A DNA stretch of 62,778 nucleotides from Rhodocyclaceae bacterium. GTDB taxonomy: Bacteria; Pseudomonadota; Gammaproteobacteria; Burkholderiales; Rhodocyclaceae. A program made the translations under genes and the position numbers. The notes beneath the pieces were generated by a model. That model was not told the origin of the DNA. It saw nothing but the letters and a program-made list of their open reading frames with translations, and did no database searches. The stretch is from assembly GCA_020445765.1 (NCBI GenBank), contig JAGRFY010000017.1:1-62778 (forward strand), read 5' to 3'. Below are positions 19,353 to 26,837 of the stretch, one piece after another (position 1 is the first letter of the stretch; every line of letters begins with the position of its first letter).

Positions 19353-20000
19353 ATGAGCCGCATCGTCATCCTGATCAGCGGGCGCGGTTCCAACATGCAG
19401 GCCATCGTCGATGCCCGCATCGCCGCTGCCGAGGTCGCCGCGGTGATCAGCAATCGGGCCGATGCCGCCGGGCTGGCATTCGCCCGCGAGCGCGGCATCG
19501 CGACAAGGGTCGTCGATCACAGGCGCTTTGCCACCAGGGCCGCATTCGATGCGGCCCTGGCCGACGAGATCGACGCCTTCGCCCCGGATCTGGTGGTGCT
19601 GGCCGGGTTCATGCGCGTGCTTACCGACGCCTTCGTCCTGCACTATCGCAACCGCCTGCTCAATGTCCATCCGTCGCTGCTGCCGGCTTTCAGTGGCCTC
19701 GACACCCACCGCAGGGCGCTCGAGGCGGGTGTACGTGTTCATGGCGCGACCGTTCACCTGGTCACGCCGCAACTCGATGCCGGGCCCATCGTCGCCCAGG
19801 CGGTGGTGCCGGTGCTGCCCGGCGACGATCCGGGCACGCTCGCGGCGCGCGTACTGCGGGAAGAGCATCGACTGTATCCGCAGGTGGTGCGCTGGTTCGT
19901 CGAGGGCCGGGTCGATATCGATCCGCAGGGCATCGTCCGGGTGCGCGGCGCCGCTTGCCGCGAGTCGACCATGTGTGTCCCCCAGCTCGATGTCGGGTGA
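19353..20000 (+). CDS. purN: Phosphoribosylglycinamide formyltransferase
   Basis: PurN transfers a formyl group from 10-formyl-tetrahydrofolate to GAR in purine synthesis. The 215-residue protein begins MSRIVILISGRGSNMQAIVD with the phosphate-binding GRGSN loop. The folate-site region is visible as VLAGFMRVL and NVHPSLLPAFSGLDTHRRAL, including the catalytic Asn/His pair, with a later GATVHLVTPQLDAGPI segment. The ATG at 19353 was chosen over an upstream in-frame start because the family begins at this point. The last 11 bases overlap the DUF3108 gene, so purN, DUF3108, rsmB and the PLD-like gene look like one operon. Confidence 0.96.
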   Translation: MSRIVILISGRGSNMQAIVDARIAAAEVAAVISNRADAAGLAFARERGIATRVVDHRRFATRAAFDAALADEIDAFAPDLVVLAGFMRVLTDAFVLHYRNRLLNVHPSLLPAFSGLDTHRRALEAGVRVHGATVHLVTPQLDAGPIVAQAVVPVLPGDDPGTLAARVLREEHRLYPQVVRWFVEGRVDIDPQGIVRVRGAACRESTMCVPQLDVG

Positions 20001-20799
20001 TGCCTTCAGTTCCCGGCGAAGAGGCCTGCTGGCGCTGGCCGGCCTCGGCATGATCGCGCCGGTGCCCCTGGTTCGCGCGGTGGTGGCCAAGCAGGGCGGG
20101 CCGTTGGCGGCGCCGGCGTCCGCGGTACGTGCCTGGGCGCGTGGCGGACGGGTCGATTACGAAGTGCTGTACGGCAGGATGGCGTTGCCGCTCGGTCGTG
20201 CGCGGCACCGCTGGTCGCACGACGGCGAGCACTACCGGATGAGTTCCGAAGCGCGAGCGACTGGTCTGTTGTCGGCGATCGACGGGCTGAGCTACGTGCA
20301 GCGCAGCGAGGGCCGCATCCGAGCCTGGGGCCTGCAGCCGGAGCACTTCGAGGTCGAGCGCGGCGGACGTCGCCGGGAATGGTCCGAGTTCGACTGGGGC
20401 AGTGGCGACGTGGCGCTGTACCGCGATGGCGAGGCGCGCCATGCGCCGCTGCGCAGCGGCGACCAGGACGTGCTCAGCCTGTGGCACCAGATCGGCATGG
20501 TCGAGCCGTGGGCGGGTGAGGTCTCGCTGACCGTCGTCACCGGCAAGTCGGCGGCCCCGAGCCGGCTCGACTACCTGCCCGACGAGATCGTCGAGGTTCC
20601 GGCCGGTCGCATCGATGCCCGCCATCTTCGGGCTGCCGCGCTCGATGGCAGCCTGGTGCTCGAAGTCTGGCTGGCCAAGGAATCCGAGCATGTGCCGGTC
20701 CGCATCCTGATGGTGGACAAGAAGGGCGAGACCCTCGACCAGCGTGCGCAGCGCATCCAGGTGGGCAGTGCCGACGATGCCGTGGAGCGGAACCGTTGA
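19990..20799 (+). CDS. DUF3108 domain exported protein
   Basis: The ~269-residue protein starts with SSRRRGLLALAGLGMIAPV, a twin-arginine-like or otherwise basic signal sequence, so it is probably exported to the periplasm. The remainder (FDWGSGDVALYRDGEA, VLSLWHQIGMV, VRILMVDKKGETLDQ) fits DUF3108, a beta-rich domain of unknown function. In Betaproteobacteria this gene commonly sits beside purN, as here. The ATG at 19990 overlaps the end of purN by 11 bases. Its TGA overlaps the TTG start of rsmB (TTGA). The role is not known. Confidence 0.8.
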   Translation: MSGDAFSSRRRGLLALAGLGMIAPVPLVRAVVAKQGGPLAAPASAVRAWARGGRVDYEVLYGRMALPLGRARHRWSHDGEHYRMSSEARATGLLSAIDGLSYVQRSEGRIRAWGLQPEHFEVERGGRRREWSEFDWGSGDVALYRDGEARHAPLRSGDQDVLSLWHQIGMVEPWAGEVSLTVVTGKSAAPSRLDYLPDEIVEVPAGRIDARHLRAAALDGSLVLEVWLAKESEHVPVRILMVDKKGETLDQRAQRIQVGSADDAVERNR

Positions 20800-22076
20800 G
20801 CGGCGTCGTCGAGGCGCCGATTTCGCGGGCCGTGCTCGATCAGGCGGTGCAGGTGCTGGGCAGCGTGCTCGGCTTCCGCTATCCGGCCGACAGCGTGCTG
20901 TCGAGCCATTTTCGCGAGCAACGCCGGCTCGGCCAGCGCGACCGGGCCTTCATCGCCGAAACGGCATACGCCGTGCTGCGGCGCCTGCGCTGGCTGCGGC
21001 GCCTCGCCGGTCACCATGCCACCCCGAGACAGCTCTTGCTGACCTGGCTGGTGCGCGGCGAGGGCATGTCGCTGCGACGCCTGCACGAGGTGCTGAAGCC
21101 GCAGGAGCGAGAGTGGCTGGCTGAAATCCGCGGTCGATCGATCGTCGACGAGACCCTGGGCGAACGCTGCGACTTGCCGGACTGGCTGGTCGAGCGGCTG
21201 CTCCCGTCGTTCGGCGAGGATGCCCTGCTGGCACTCGCACGCAGTCTCAACTGCCCGGCGCCGCTCGACCTGCGCATCAACCCGTTGCGGGCCGATCGCG
21301 ACTCGGTGCGCACGGCGCTGGCCGACGACGGACTGGTCGCCGAGCCGTGCCGCTTCTCGCCGCTGGCGCTCCGCCTCCGGCAGAAGCCCGCGCTTGCGCG
21401 TCACCCGCTGTTCCTCGACGGCAAGATCGAGGTACAGGACGAAGGCAGCCAACTGCTGGCGATGCTGGTGGCGCCGAAGCGCGGAGAACTGGTCATCGAC
21501 TTCTGCGCCGGCGCGGGCGGCAAGACCCTGCACCTCGGCGCGCTGATGCGGAACACCGGCCGCCTGTATGCCTACGACGTCTCCGAGCAACGGCTTGCGC
21601 GCCTCAAACCACGGCTCGCCCGGGCCGGGCTGTCGAACGTGCATCCGGTGGTGATCTCGAGCGAGAACGACGCCCGCATCAAGCGACTCGCGGGCAAGGC
21701 CGATCGCGTACTGGTCGATGCGCCTTGCAGCGGCCTCGGGACCTTGCGCCGCAATCCGGACCTGAAATGGCGAAATTCGCCGGAGTCGATCGCCGAACTC
21801 ACCGCCAAGCAGGCTGCGATCCTGGCCGCGGCCGCGCGCTTGCCGAAGCCGGGGGGGCGACTGGTCTACGCGACCTGCAGCCTGCTGCGCGAAGAGAACG
21901 ATGCGATCGTCGACGCCTTCCTCGCCGCGAACCCGACGTACCGCGAACTGTCTACCGAGACGATCCTGCGTGAGCAGGGCGTGTCGATCGACTGCGGCGG
22001 GCGATTGCGCCTGCAGCCGGATCGGCACGATTGCGACGGATTCTTTGCGGCGGTGATGGAACGATGCATCGATTGA
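20796..22076 (+). CDS. rsmB: RsmB/NOP family 16S rRNA m5C methyltransferase
   Basis: The 426-residue enzyme should make 5-methylcytosine in 16S rRNA (C967 in E. coli numbering). The N-terminal ~140 residues are helical and NusB-like. The SAM-binding core begins near VIDFCAGAGGKTLHLGAL (about residue 232). Both active-site cysteines are present: DAPCSGLGTLRRNPDLKW (motif IV, near residue 310) and VYATCSLLREEN (motif VI). The start is a TTG at 20796 overlapping the DUF3108 stop. RsmB is the best guess from its NusB-like N-terminus and length, but another NOP-family member is possible. Confidence 0.87.
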   Translation: MSGVVEAPISRAVLDQAVQVLGSVLGFRYPADSVLSSHFREQRRLGQRDRAFIAETAYAVLRRLRWLRRLAGHHATPRQLLLTWLVRGEGMSLRRLHEVLKPQEREWLAEIRGRSIVDETLGERCDLPDWLVERLLPSFGEDALLALARSLNCPAPLDLRINPLRADRDSVRTALADDGLVAEPCRFSPLALRLRQKPALARHPLFLDGKIEVQDEGSQLLAMLVAPKRGELVIDFCAGAGGKTLHLGALMRNTGRLYAYDVSEQRLARLKPRLARAGLSNVHPVVISSENDARIKRLAGKADRVLVDAPCSGLGTLRRNPDLKWRNSPESIAELTAKQAAILAAAARLPKPGGRLVYATCSLLREENDAIVDAFLAANPTYRELSTETILREQGVSIDCGGRLRLQPDRHDCDGFFAAVMERCID

Positions 22077-22633
22077 TCGCGGCGGTGCTGCTGTCGATCG
22101 GCTGCATCGCGGTCGCCGACGCCGGTGTGGCGATGCCGTCGCGGGGCAGCGTGGAAGTCGCGTTCGCGCCTCATGACGATGCGGAGCAGGCGATCGTCGG
22201 CGTCATCGACGACGCTCGGCGTGAGGTTCTGGTGCAGATCTATATCTTCACCAGCCGACCGATCGCCCGCGCGCTGCTGCGTGCCGCGGCGCGTGGGGTC
22301 CGGGTGGCGGTGCTGGCCGATGGCAACATGCACAAGCGGCCCAAGGGCAATGCGCTGCCAATGCTGATCGACGGCGGCATCCAGGTGGCGCTCGAGACCG
22401 AGTTCGCGGCGGCCCACAACAAGGTGCTGATCGTCGATGCGGGTGGCGCGCGGCCGACGGTCGTCACCGGGTCCTACAACTTCACCTGGTCGGCGCGGCA
22501 CAAGAACGCCGAGAATCTGCTGATATTGCGCGACAACGCTGAACTGGCCCGTGCCTATGCCGATAACTGGCACAGACACCGGCGCCTGGCGCGCCCGGTG
22601 GCCAGCCCGGCAGCGCTCCGGCAAGGCGGCTGA
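22064..22633 (+). CDS. Phospholipase D-like endonuclease with signal peptide
   Basis: The 189-residue protein has an N-terminal signal peptide (MHRLIAAVLLSIGCIAVADA) and a single HKD active site: HNKVLIVD followed by TGSYNFTWSARHKNAENL. One HKD motif per chain and this small size match the Nuc/PLD-like endonuclease group, which dimerises to form one active site and often cleaves DNA without sequence preference. Export suggests nucleic acid degradation in the periplasm or outside the cell. The ATG at 22064 overlaps the rsmB stop by 13 bases, so it is likely the last gene of the purN operon. Confidence 0.88.
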   Translation: MHRLIAAVLLSIGCIAVADAGVAMPSRGSVEVAFAPHDDAEQAIVGVIDDARREVLVQIYIFTSRPIARALLRAAARGVRVAVLADGNMHKRPKGNALPMLIDGGIQVALETEFAAAHNKVLIVDAGGARPTVVTGSYNFTWSARHKNAENLLILRDNAELARAYADNWHRHRRLARPVASPAALRQGG

Positions 22634-22730
22634 TCCGTCGCGGTCGCGCGCTGGCGGCCCATCAGTGATTCACATACACTGCGGCGACAACGACGACAAG
22701 ACACACCTCATACCAAGGATTCGTTTCACC

Positions 22731-23891
22731 ATGTTCGGAATATTCGGAGATCTCCCCTGGTGGGGATTCATCGTGGCGGCACTGGTGCTGACCCACGTCA
22801 CGATTGCCTCGGTCACGATCTTTCTGCATCGGCACCAGGCCCACCGATCCCTCGACCTGCATTGGCTGCCCAGTCAATTCTTCCGCTTCTGGTTGTGGCT
22901 GACCACCGGCATGGTGACGCGCGAGTGGGCGGCAATCCATCGCAAGCACCACGCCAAGTGCGAGACCGAGGAGGATCCACACAGTCCGCAGGTGCTGGGC
23001 ATCAATCGCGTGCTGTGGGGCGGCGTCCTGCTGTACTGGAAGGAGCGCAGGAATCGCGAGACGATCGAGCGCTACGGGCACGGCGCACCCGACGACTGGA
23101 TCGAGCGCCACCTCTATGCCCGTTACAACCAGTACGGCATCGTGCTGATGCTGGTGATCGACATGCTGCTGTTCGGCTGGCCCGGCGTCGCGATCTGGGC
23201 GGTGCAGATGGCCTGGATTCCGTTCTGGGCGGCCGGCGTGATCAACGGGCTTGGTCACTTCTGGGGCTATCGCAACTTCGACTGCGAAGATGCCTCGACC
23301 AACCTCGTGCCGTGGGGCATCCTGATCGGCGGCGAGGAGCTGCACAACAACCACCATGCCTTCGCCACCTCGGCCAAGCTGTCCGCCCACTGGTACGAGT
23401 TCGACATCGGCTGGATGTACATCCGAATGCTCGAACTGCTCGGGCTCGCGAGGGTCCGCAAGGTGATACCGAAGCCTCGCTTCGGCAGCGTGCGCACGGT
23501 GGCCGACGCCGAAATGCTGCAGGCGATCATCACCCACCGCTACGACGTGATGCGACGCTACATGGCTTCGCTGCGCCAGGTGCTGCGCGAAGAGGCGGTA
23601 CGCCTGAAGGGCCGCGGCATCGAACCGTCCGCGATGATGCGTTTCGTGACGCGCGGTGGCGATGCCCTCAGTGACGGTCAGAAACAGGCCTGCCAGCGCG
23701 CCGCCCAGTCGATCCCGCGAATTGCGCTGCTGCTGCGCCTGCGCGATGAACTTTCGGCCCTGTGGGCGCGATCAAGCGCGAGCAGCGAGCAACTGCTGAA
23801 GGACCTGCACGACTGGCTGCAGCGCGCAGAGCAGAGCGGCATCGAACAACTCACGGAGTTTTCGCGGCGGCTGCGCAGCTACGCGCTGTGA
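22731..23891 (+). CDS. Acyl-CoA/acyl-lipid fatty acid desaturase
   Basis: The 386-residue membrane enzyme has the three histidine boxes of the delta-9 desaturase family: HRHQAH (near residue 34), HRKHH (near 71) and HNNHH (near 204), which bind the di-iron centre. Hydrophobic segments lie around residues 8-30, 45-62 and 138-180. The last ~130 residues form a helical, charged cytoplasmic extension (about 260-386) that is longer than in a minimal desaturase. It probably introduces a cis double bond into membrane acyl chains to control fluidity. The ATG at 22731 follows a 97-bp gap after the nuclease gene, so it likely has its own promoter. Confidence 0.93.
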   Translation: MFGIFGDLPWWGFIVAALVLTHVTIASVTIFLHRHQAHRSLDLHWLPSQFFRFWLWLTTGMVTREWAAIHRKHHAKCETEEDPHSPQVLGINRVLWGGVLLYWKERRNRETIERYGHGAPDDWIERHLYARYNQYGIVLMLVIDMLLFGWPGVAIWAVQMAWIPFWAAGVINGLGHFWGYRNFDCEDASTNLVPWGILIGGEELHNNHHAFATSAKLSAHWYEFDIGWMYIRMLELLGLARVRKVIPKPRFGSVRTVADAEMLQAIITHRYDVMRRYMASLRQVLREEAVRLKGRGIEPSAMMRFVTRGGDALSDGQKQACQRAAQSIPRIALLLRLRDELSALWARSSASSEQLLKDLHDWLQRAEQSGIEQLTEFSRRLRSYAL

Positions 23892-23898
23892 GTGGCAC

Positions 23899-24402
23899 TC
23901 AGGGCAGCTTTGCCGGATGGGTGAAGACGTAGTCGTTGTCCTTGACCGGCAGATGACAGCCGAAGCACTGCTGGACAAAGCTGGCGTCGTCGCCGAAGGG
24001 CTTCTGGTCCATGCCTATCCAGCGCGCGAAACCCCAGCCGCCGGTGTCGGCATAGCGCTTGCTGTCCTTGATCATGAATTCGGCATGAACGAATTCTTCG
24101 GGAACGATGGCAGATTCCCAGGCGGCATGGCGGCCATCCTTCCACACCAGCTTGGCGAGAATGCTGCCGTCCGGCCACGGATTGGTGTTGCCGGCTCGCG
24201 CGGCGGCGATTGCCGCGTCATTGCCGAGGATCACCCGCAGGGTCTTGTTGTCCTCCCGGTGCGACGAGGCGATGACCCGCCAGTCGCGATAGTCGGCGGG
24301 AAGCTCGATGCCGTTGGGGGCGGCTGCGACTTCGGCGGCGGCCGGCATCGCCGGCAGCAGCGCGGCGGCAAGGCTGATCGTGGCAAGGGTGGAACGGTTC
24401 AT
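23899..24402 (-). CDS. Cytochrome P460 family protein
   Basis: The 167-residue protein has a signal peptide (MNRSTLATISLAAALLPAMPAAA) and a single C-terminal haem-binding motif CFGCH within FVQQCFGCHLPVKDNDYVF, near residue 150. The middle part (YRDWRVIASSHREDNKTLRVILGNDAA, here in separate conserved blocks) is typical of cytochrome P460. Family members in ammonia and methane oxidisers oxidise hydroxylamine or nitric oxide through a haem-lysine crosslink; others are only predicted. It should be periplasmic. No ammonia-oxidation genes are nearby, so a role in NO or hydroxylamine detoxification is only a guess. It is convergent with the desaturase gene. Confidence 0.87.
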   Translation of the reverse strand: MNRSTLATISLAAALLPAMPAAAEVAAAPNGIELPADYRDWRVIASSHREDNKTLRVILGNDAAIAAARAGNTNPWPDGSILAKLVWKDGRHAAWESAIVPEEFVHAEFMIKDSKRYADTGGWGFARWIGMDQKPFGDDASFVQQCFGCHLPVKDNDYVFTHPAKLP

Positions 24403-24520
24403 CGTGATCTCCTGGTGGCGGTTCGACAAGGGTGCTTGGCAAGCACGGTGCCGATGAAACAGTCGGCAGGTCGATGATATTCCATTCGCTTGTGCAGACT
24501 GTCGCCCCCCGGGATCTGCG

Positions 24521-25105
24521 GTGGCACGCCTGATCCTGTTCAACAAACCGTTCGGCGTCATCTGTCAGTTCAGTCGCGACGGCGAACGACCGTGCCTGAA
24601 GGACTACGTCGCCACCGACCATGTCTATCCGGCCGGACGCCTCGATACCGACAGCGAGGGCTTGCTGCTGTTGACCGACGATGGCCAACTGCAGCACCGC
24701 ATCACCGATCCGCGCCACAAGTTGCCGAAGACCTACCTGGTGCAGGTCGAGGGCGATGCCAGTGCCGCGGCCTGTGCCGAACTCGCGCGCGGCGTGGTGC
24801 TCAGGGACGGCGCGACCCGGCCCTGCCGGGCGAGGATCATCCCCGAACCGGAGTGGCTGTGGCCGCGGACGCCGCCGGTGCGCTTTCGCAAGCACGTGCC
24901 CACCAGCTGGCTCGAGATCCAGTTGCGCGAAGGGCGGAATCGACAGGTCCGCCGCATGACCGCCGCAGTCGGACTGCCGACCTTGCGGCTGCTGCGCGTT
25001 GCGGTCGGGCGCTGGCAACTGGCGGGGCTGGCACCCGGCGAGTGGCGCGAGGTCGCAACGCCGGCGGCAGCGGAGCGGCGCGTCCGCAAGGACATCTCCT
25101 TATAA
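24521..25105 (+). CDS. rluE: RluE-like 23S rRNA pseudouridine synthase
   Basis: The 194-residue protein lacks the S4 domain and consists of the RsuA-family catalytic core, as in RluE. The N-terminus LILFNKPFGVICQF is typical, the catalytic aspartate lies in PAGRLDTDSEGLLLL (residues 37-51), and REGRNRQVRRM is the conserved C-terminal block. RluE modifies U2457 of 23S rRNA in E. coli. RluE is the closest match by size and domain content, but related RsuA/RluB/F enzymes have the same core. The start is a GTG at 24521. It precedes a DUF192 gene, an arrangement I recall in Betaproteobacteria. Confidence 0.85.
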   Translation: MARLILFNKPFGVICQFSRDGERPCLKDYVATDHVYPAGRLDTDSEGLLLLTDDGQLQHRITDPRHKLPKTYLVQVEGDASAAACAELARGVVLRDGATRPCRARIIPEPEWLWPRTPPVRFRKHVPTSWLEIQLREGRNRQVRRMTAAVGLPTLRLLRVAVGRWQLAGLAPGEWREVATPAAAERRVRKDISL

Positions 25106-25106
25106 T
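25101..25106 (+). promoter_or_regulatory. Possible -10 box upstream of the DUF192 gene
   Basis: A perfect TATAAT overlaps the stop codon of the pseudouridine synthase gene and lies 26 bases before the ATG of the DUF192 gene. This places a predicted transcription start near 25113. No strong -35 element is seen about 17 bases upstream, so the call rests on the -10 alone. Confidence 0.4.
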
Positions 25107-25132
25107 CGCCTTTTGGGCAGTGTGATCGCGCA

Positions 25133-25582
25133 ATGAAATCGAGACTGTTGGCCGGGCTGCTGGTCGCGGCCGCGAGCGGGGTGGCGTTCGCCGACTTCCC
25201 GCACGTCGAACTATCGGTCGGCATGCACAGGATCGACGCGGAATTCGCGGGGGACATGCCAGCCCGTGCCCGCGGACTGATGCATCGTCGCGAGATGGCA
25301 CCACAGCAGGGCATGCTGTTCGCCTTTCCGCAGGATGCTCGACACTGCATGTGGATGCGCAACACGCTGATCCCGTTGTCGGTCGCCTTCCTCGATGCGC
25401 AGGGACGCATTCTGAACATCGAACAGATGGCGCCGCGAACCGAGGACAGCCACTGTGCGCTTGCGCCTGCCCGCTTCGCGCTCGAAATGAATCAGGGCTG
25501 GTTTGCCAGCCGCGGCCTCGAGCCCGGCACCCTGATTCGCGGTGTCGCCCGCCTGCGCGCTGCCGACGCCGCCGACCGCTGA
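25133..25582 (+). CDS. DUF192 family exported protein
   Basis: The 149-residue protein has a signal peptide (MKSRLLAGLLVAAASGVAFA) and then the DUF192 domain: ARARGLMHRREMAPQQGMLF, MWMRNTLIPLSVAFLD and ALEMNQGWFASRGLEPG. These conserved Met/Trp/Asn residues define the family, whose function is not established. It should be periplasmic. The gene is followed after ten bases by a strong intrinsic terminator, so its transcript ends before flhB. Confidence 0.9.
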   Translation: MKSRLLAGLLVAAASGVAFADFPHVELSVGMHRIDAEFAGDMPARARGLMHRREMAPQQGMLFAFPQDARHCMWMRNTLIPLSVAFLDAQGRILNIEQMAPRTEDSHCALAPARFALEMNQGWFASRGLEPGTLIRGVARLRAADAADR

Positions 25583-25592
25583 ACCCGAATTG

Positions 25593-25614
25593 GCGGCAAT
25601 TGTTGCCGCTTTTT
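25593..25614 (+). terminator. Rho-independent terminator after the DUF192 gene
   Basis: The arms GCGGCAA and TTGCCGC (25593-25599 and 25603-25609) pair perfectly around a three-base TTG loop. Five T residues follow directly (25610-25614). It lies ten bases after the DUF192 stop and 60 bases before flhB, so it separates the two transcripts. Confidence 0.85.
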
Positions 25615-25673
25615 CGTCGCTCGCCAGCCCGCTGCGCCCGCGATAATCCGCAGGGTCAGCGGAGTACCGGCGC

Positions 25674-26837
25674 ATGGCCGAAGATAGCGATCTCGAAAAG
25701 ACGGAAGACCCTACCCCCAGGCGACTGAGCCAGGCCCGCGAAGAAGGGCAGGTGCCCCAGTCGCGTGAGCTGTCGACCTTCCTCGTGACGATGACTGGCG
25801 TGGCGTCGATCTGGGTGCTCGGTGACTGGCTGTCGGAACGCATGTTCGGCATCGTCCGGCGCGCTTTCACGCTGAGCCGCGAAGAGGTCTTCGATGCCAC
25901 CGAGATGGGCGTCATGCTCGGCCGGCTCGGCAGCGAGGCGATGATCACCTTGTCGCCATTGTTCGGCGTACTGCTGCTGGCATCGGTCGCCGGCCCGCTG
26001 ATGCTCGGCGGCTTCGTCGTCGCGCCGAAAGTGCTGCGTCTCGATCCGACCCGCCTCGACCCGCTGAAGGGGCTCGAACGGATGTTCTCGGTGCACGGAC
26101 TCGCCGAACTGGTCAAGGCGGTGATGAAGGCGGTGCTGGTCGGCGGCGTCGGCAGCTGGGTGATGTGGCTGCAGAGCGACATGTTGTTCTCGCTGCTCAG
26201 TCAGCCCCTGCAGAGCGGCATGGACAGTTTCGCGAAGCTGGTGCTGGTGTCCGCGCTGCTGATCACCGCCAGTCTCGCATTGCTGGCATTGCTCGATGTC
26301 CCCTTCCAGCTCTGGCAATACCATCGGCGCCTGCGCATGAGCAAGGAGGAGGTGCGCAAGGAAGCCAAGGAAACCGAGGGCGACCCGCAGATCAAGGCGC
26401 GCATCCGCGGTATGCAGCGGGAGATGGCGCGACGCCGGATGATGACCCAGGTGCCCACTGCCGACGTCGTGATCACCAACCCGACCCATTTCTCGGTCGC
26501 CCTCAAGTACGACTCCGATCGCCACGGCGCGCCGGTGGTGGTGGCCAAGGGCCGCAACGGGATCGCACTGAAGATCCGGGAACTGGCCGCCGAAAACGGC
26601 GTACCGATGCTCGAGGCACCGCCGCTGGCGCGTGCGCTCTACCACCACTGCGATCTTGAGCAGGCCGTGCCGACCGCCCTCTATGCAGCGGTCGCCGAAG
26701 TCATGGCCTACGTCTATCAGCTCAACAGCTTCCATGCCGGCGCCGCCGTCGCACCAATGCGGCCCGACGACATCCGCGTGCCGCCCGACATGGACCCGGG
26801 CAGTCCTGACGAACCCGACCACCGGAGTCTTGCATGA
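25674..26837 (+). CDS. flhB: Flagellar export switch protein FlhB
   Basis: FlhB is part of the flagellar type III export gate and changes export from rod/hook to filament substrates. The 387-residue protein begins with the family's charged N-terminus (DLEKTEDPTPRRLSQAREEG), has four hydrophobic segments (about residues 35-55, 85-110, 140-160 and 180-205), and then a cytoplasmic domain with the autocleavage motif NPTH in VITNPTHFSVALKYD, near residue 270. NPTH argues for the flagellar or injectisome switch protein family. The start overlap with flhA is ATGA. A tail of about 35 residues beyond the family core is rich in Pro and Asp. Confidence 0.96.
   Translation: MAEDSDLEKTEDPTPRRLSQAREEGQVPQSRELSTFLVTMTGVASIWVLGDWLSERMFGIVRRAFTLSREEVFDATEMGVMLGRLGSEAMITLSPLFGVLLLASVAGPLMLGGFVVAPKVLRLDPTRLDPLKGLERMFSVHGLAELVKAVMKAVLVGGVGSWVMWLQSDMLFSLLSQPLQSGMDSFAKLVLVSALLITASLALLALLDVPFQLWQYHRRLRMSKEEVRKEAKETEGDPQIKARIRGMQREMARRRMMTQVPTADVVITNPTHFSVALKYDSDRHGAPVVVAKGRNGIALKIRELAAENGVPMLEAPPLARALYHHCDLEQAVPTALYAAVAEVMAYVYQLNSFHAGAAVAPMRPDDIRVPPDMDPGSPDEPDHRSLA

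Noticed and set aside
25591-25607. Sigma-54-like promoter before flhB
   Set aside because: The TGGC...TTGC elements are one base too far apart and coincide with a perfect intrinsic terminator, which explains the sequence better.
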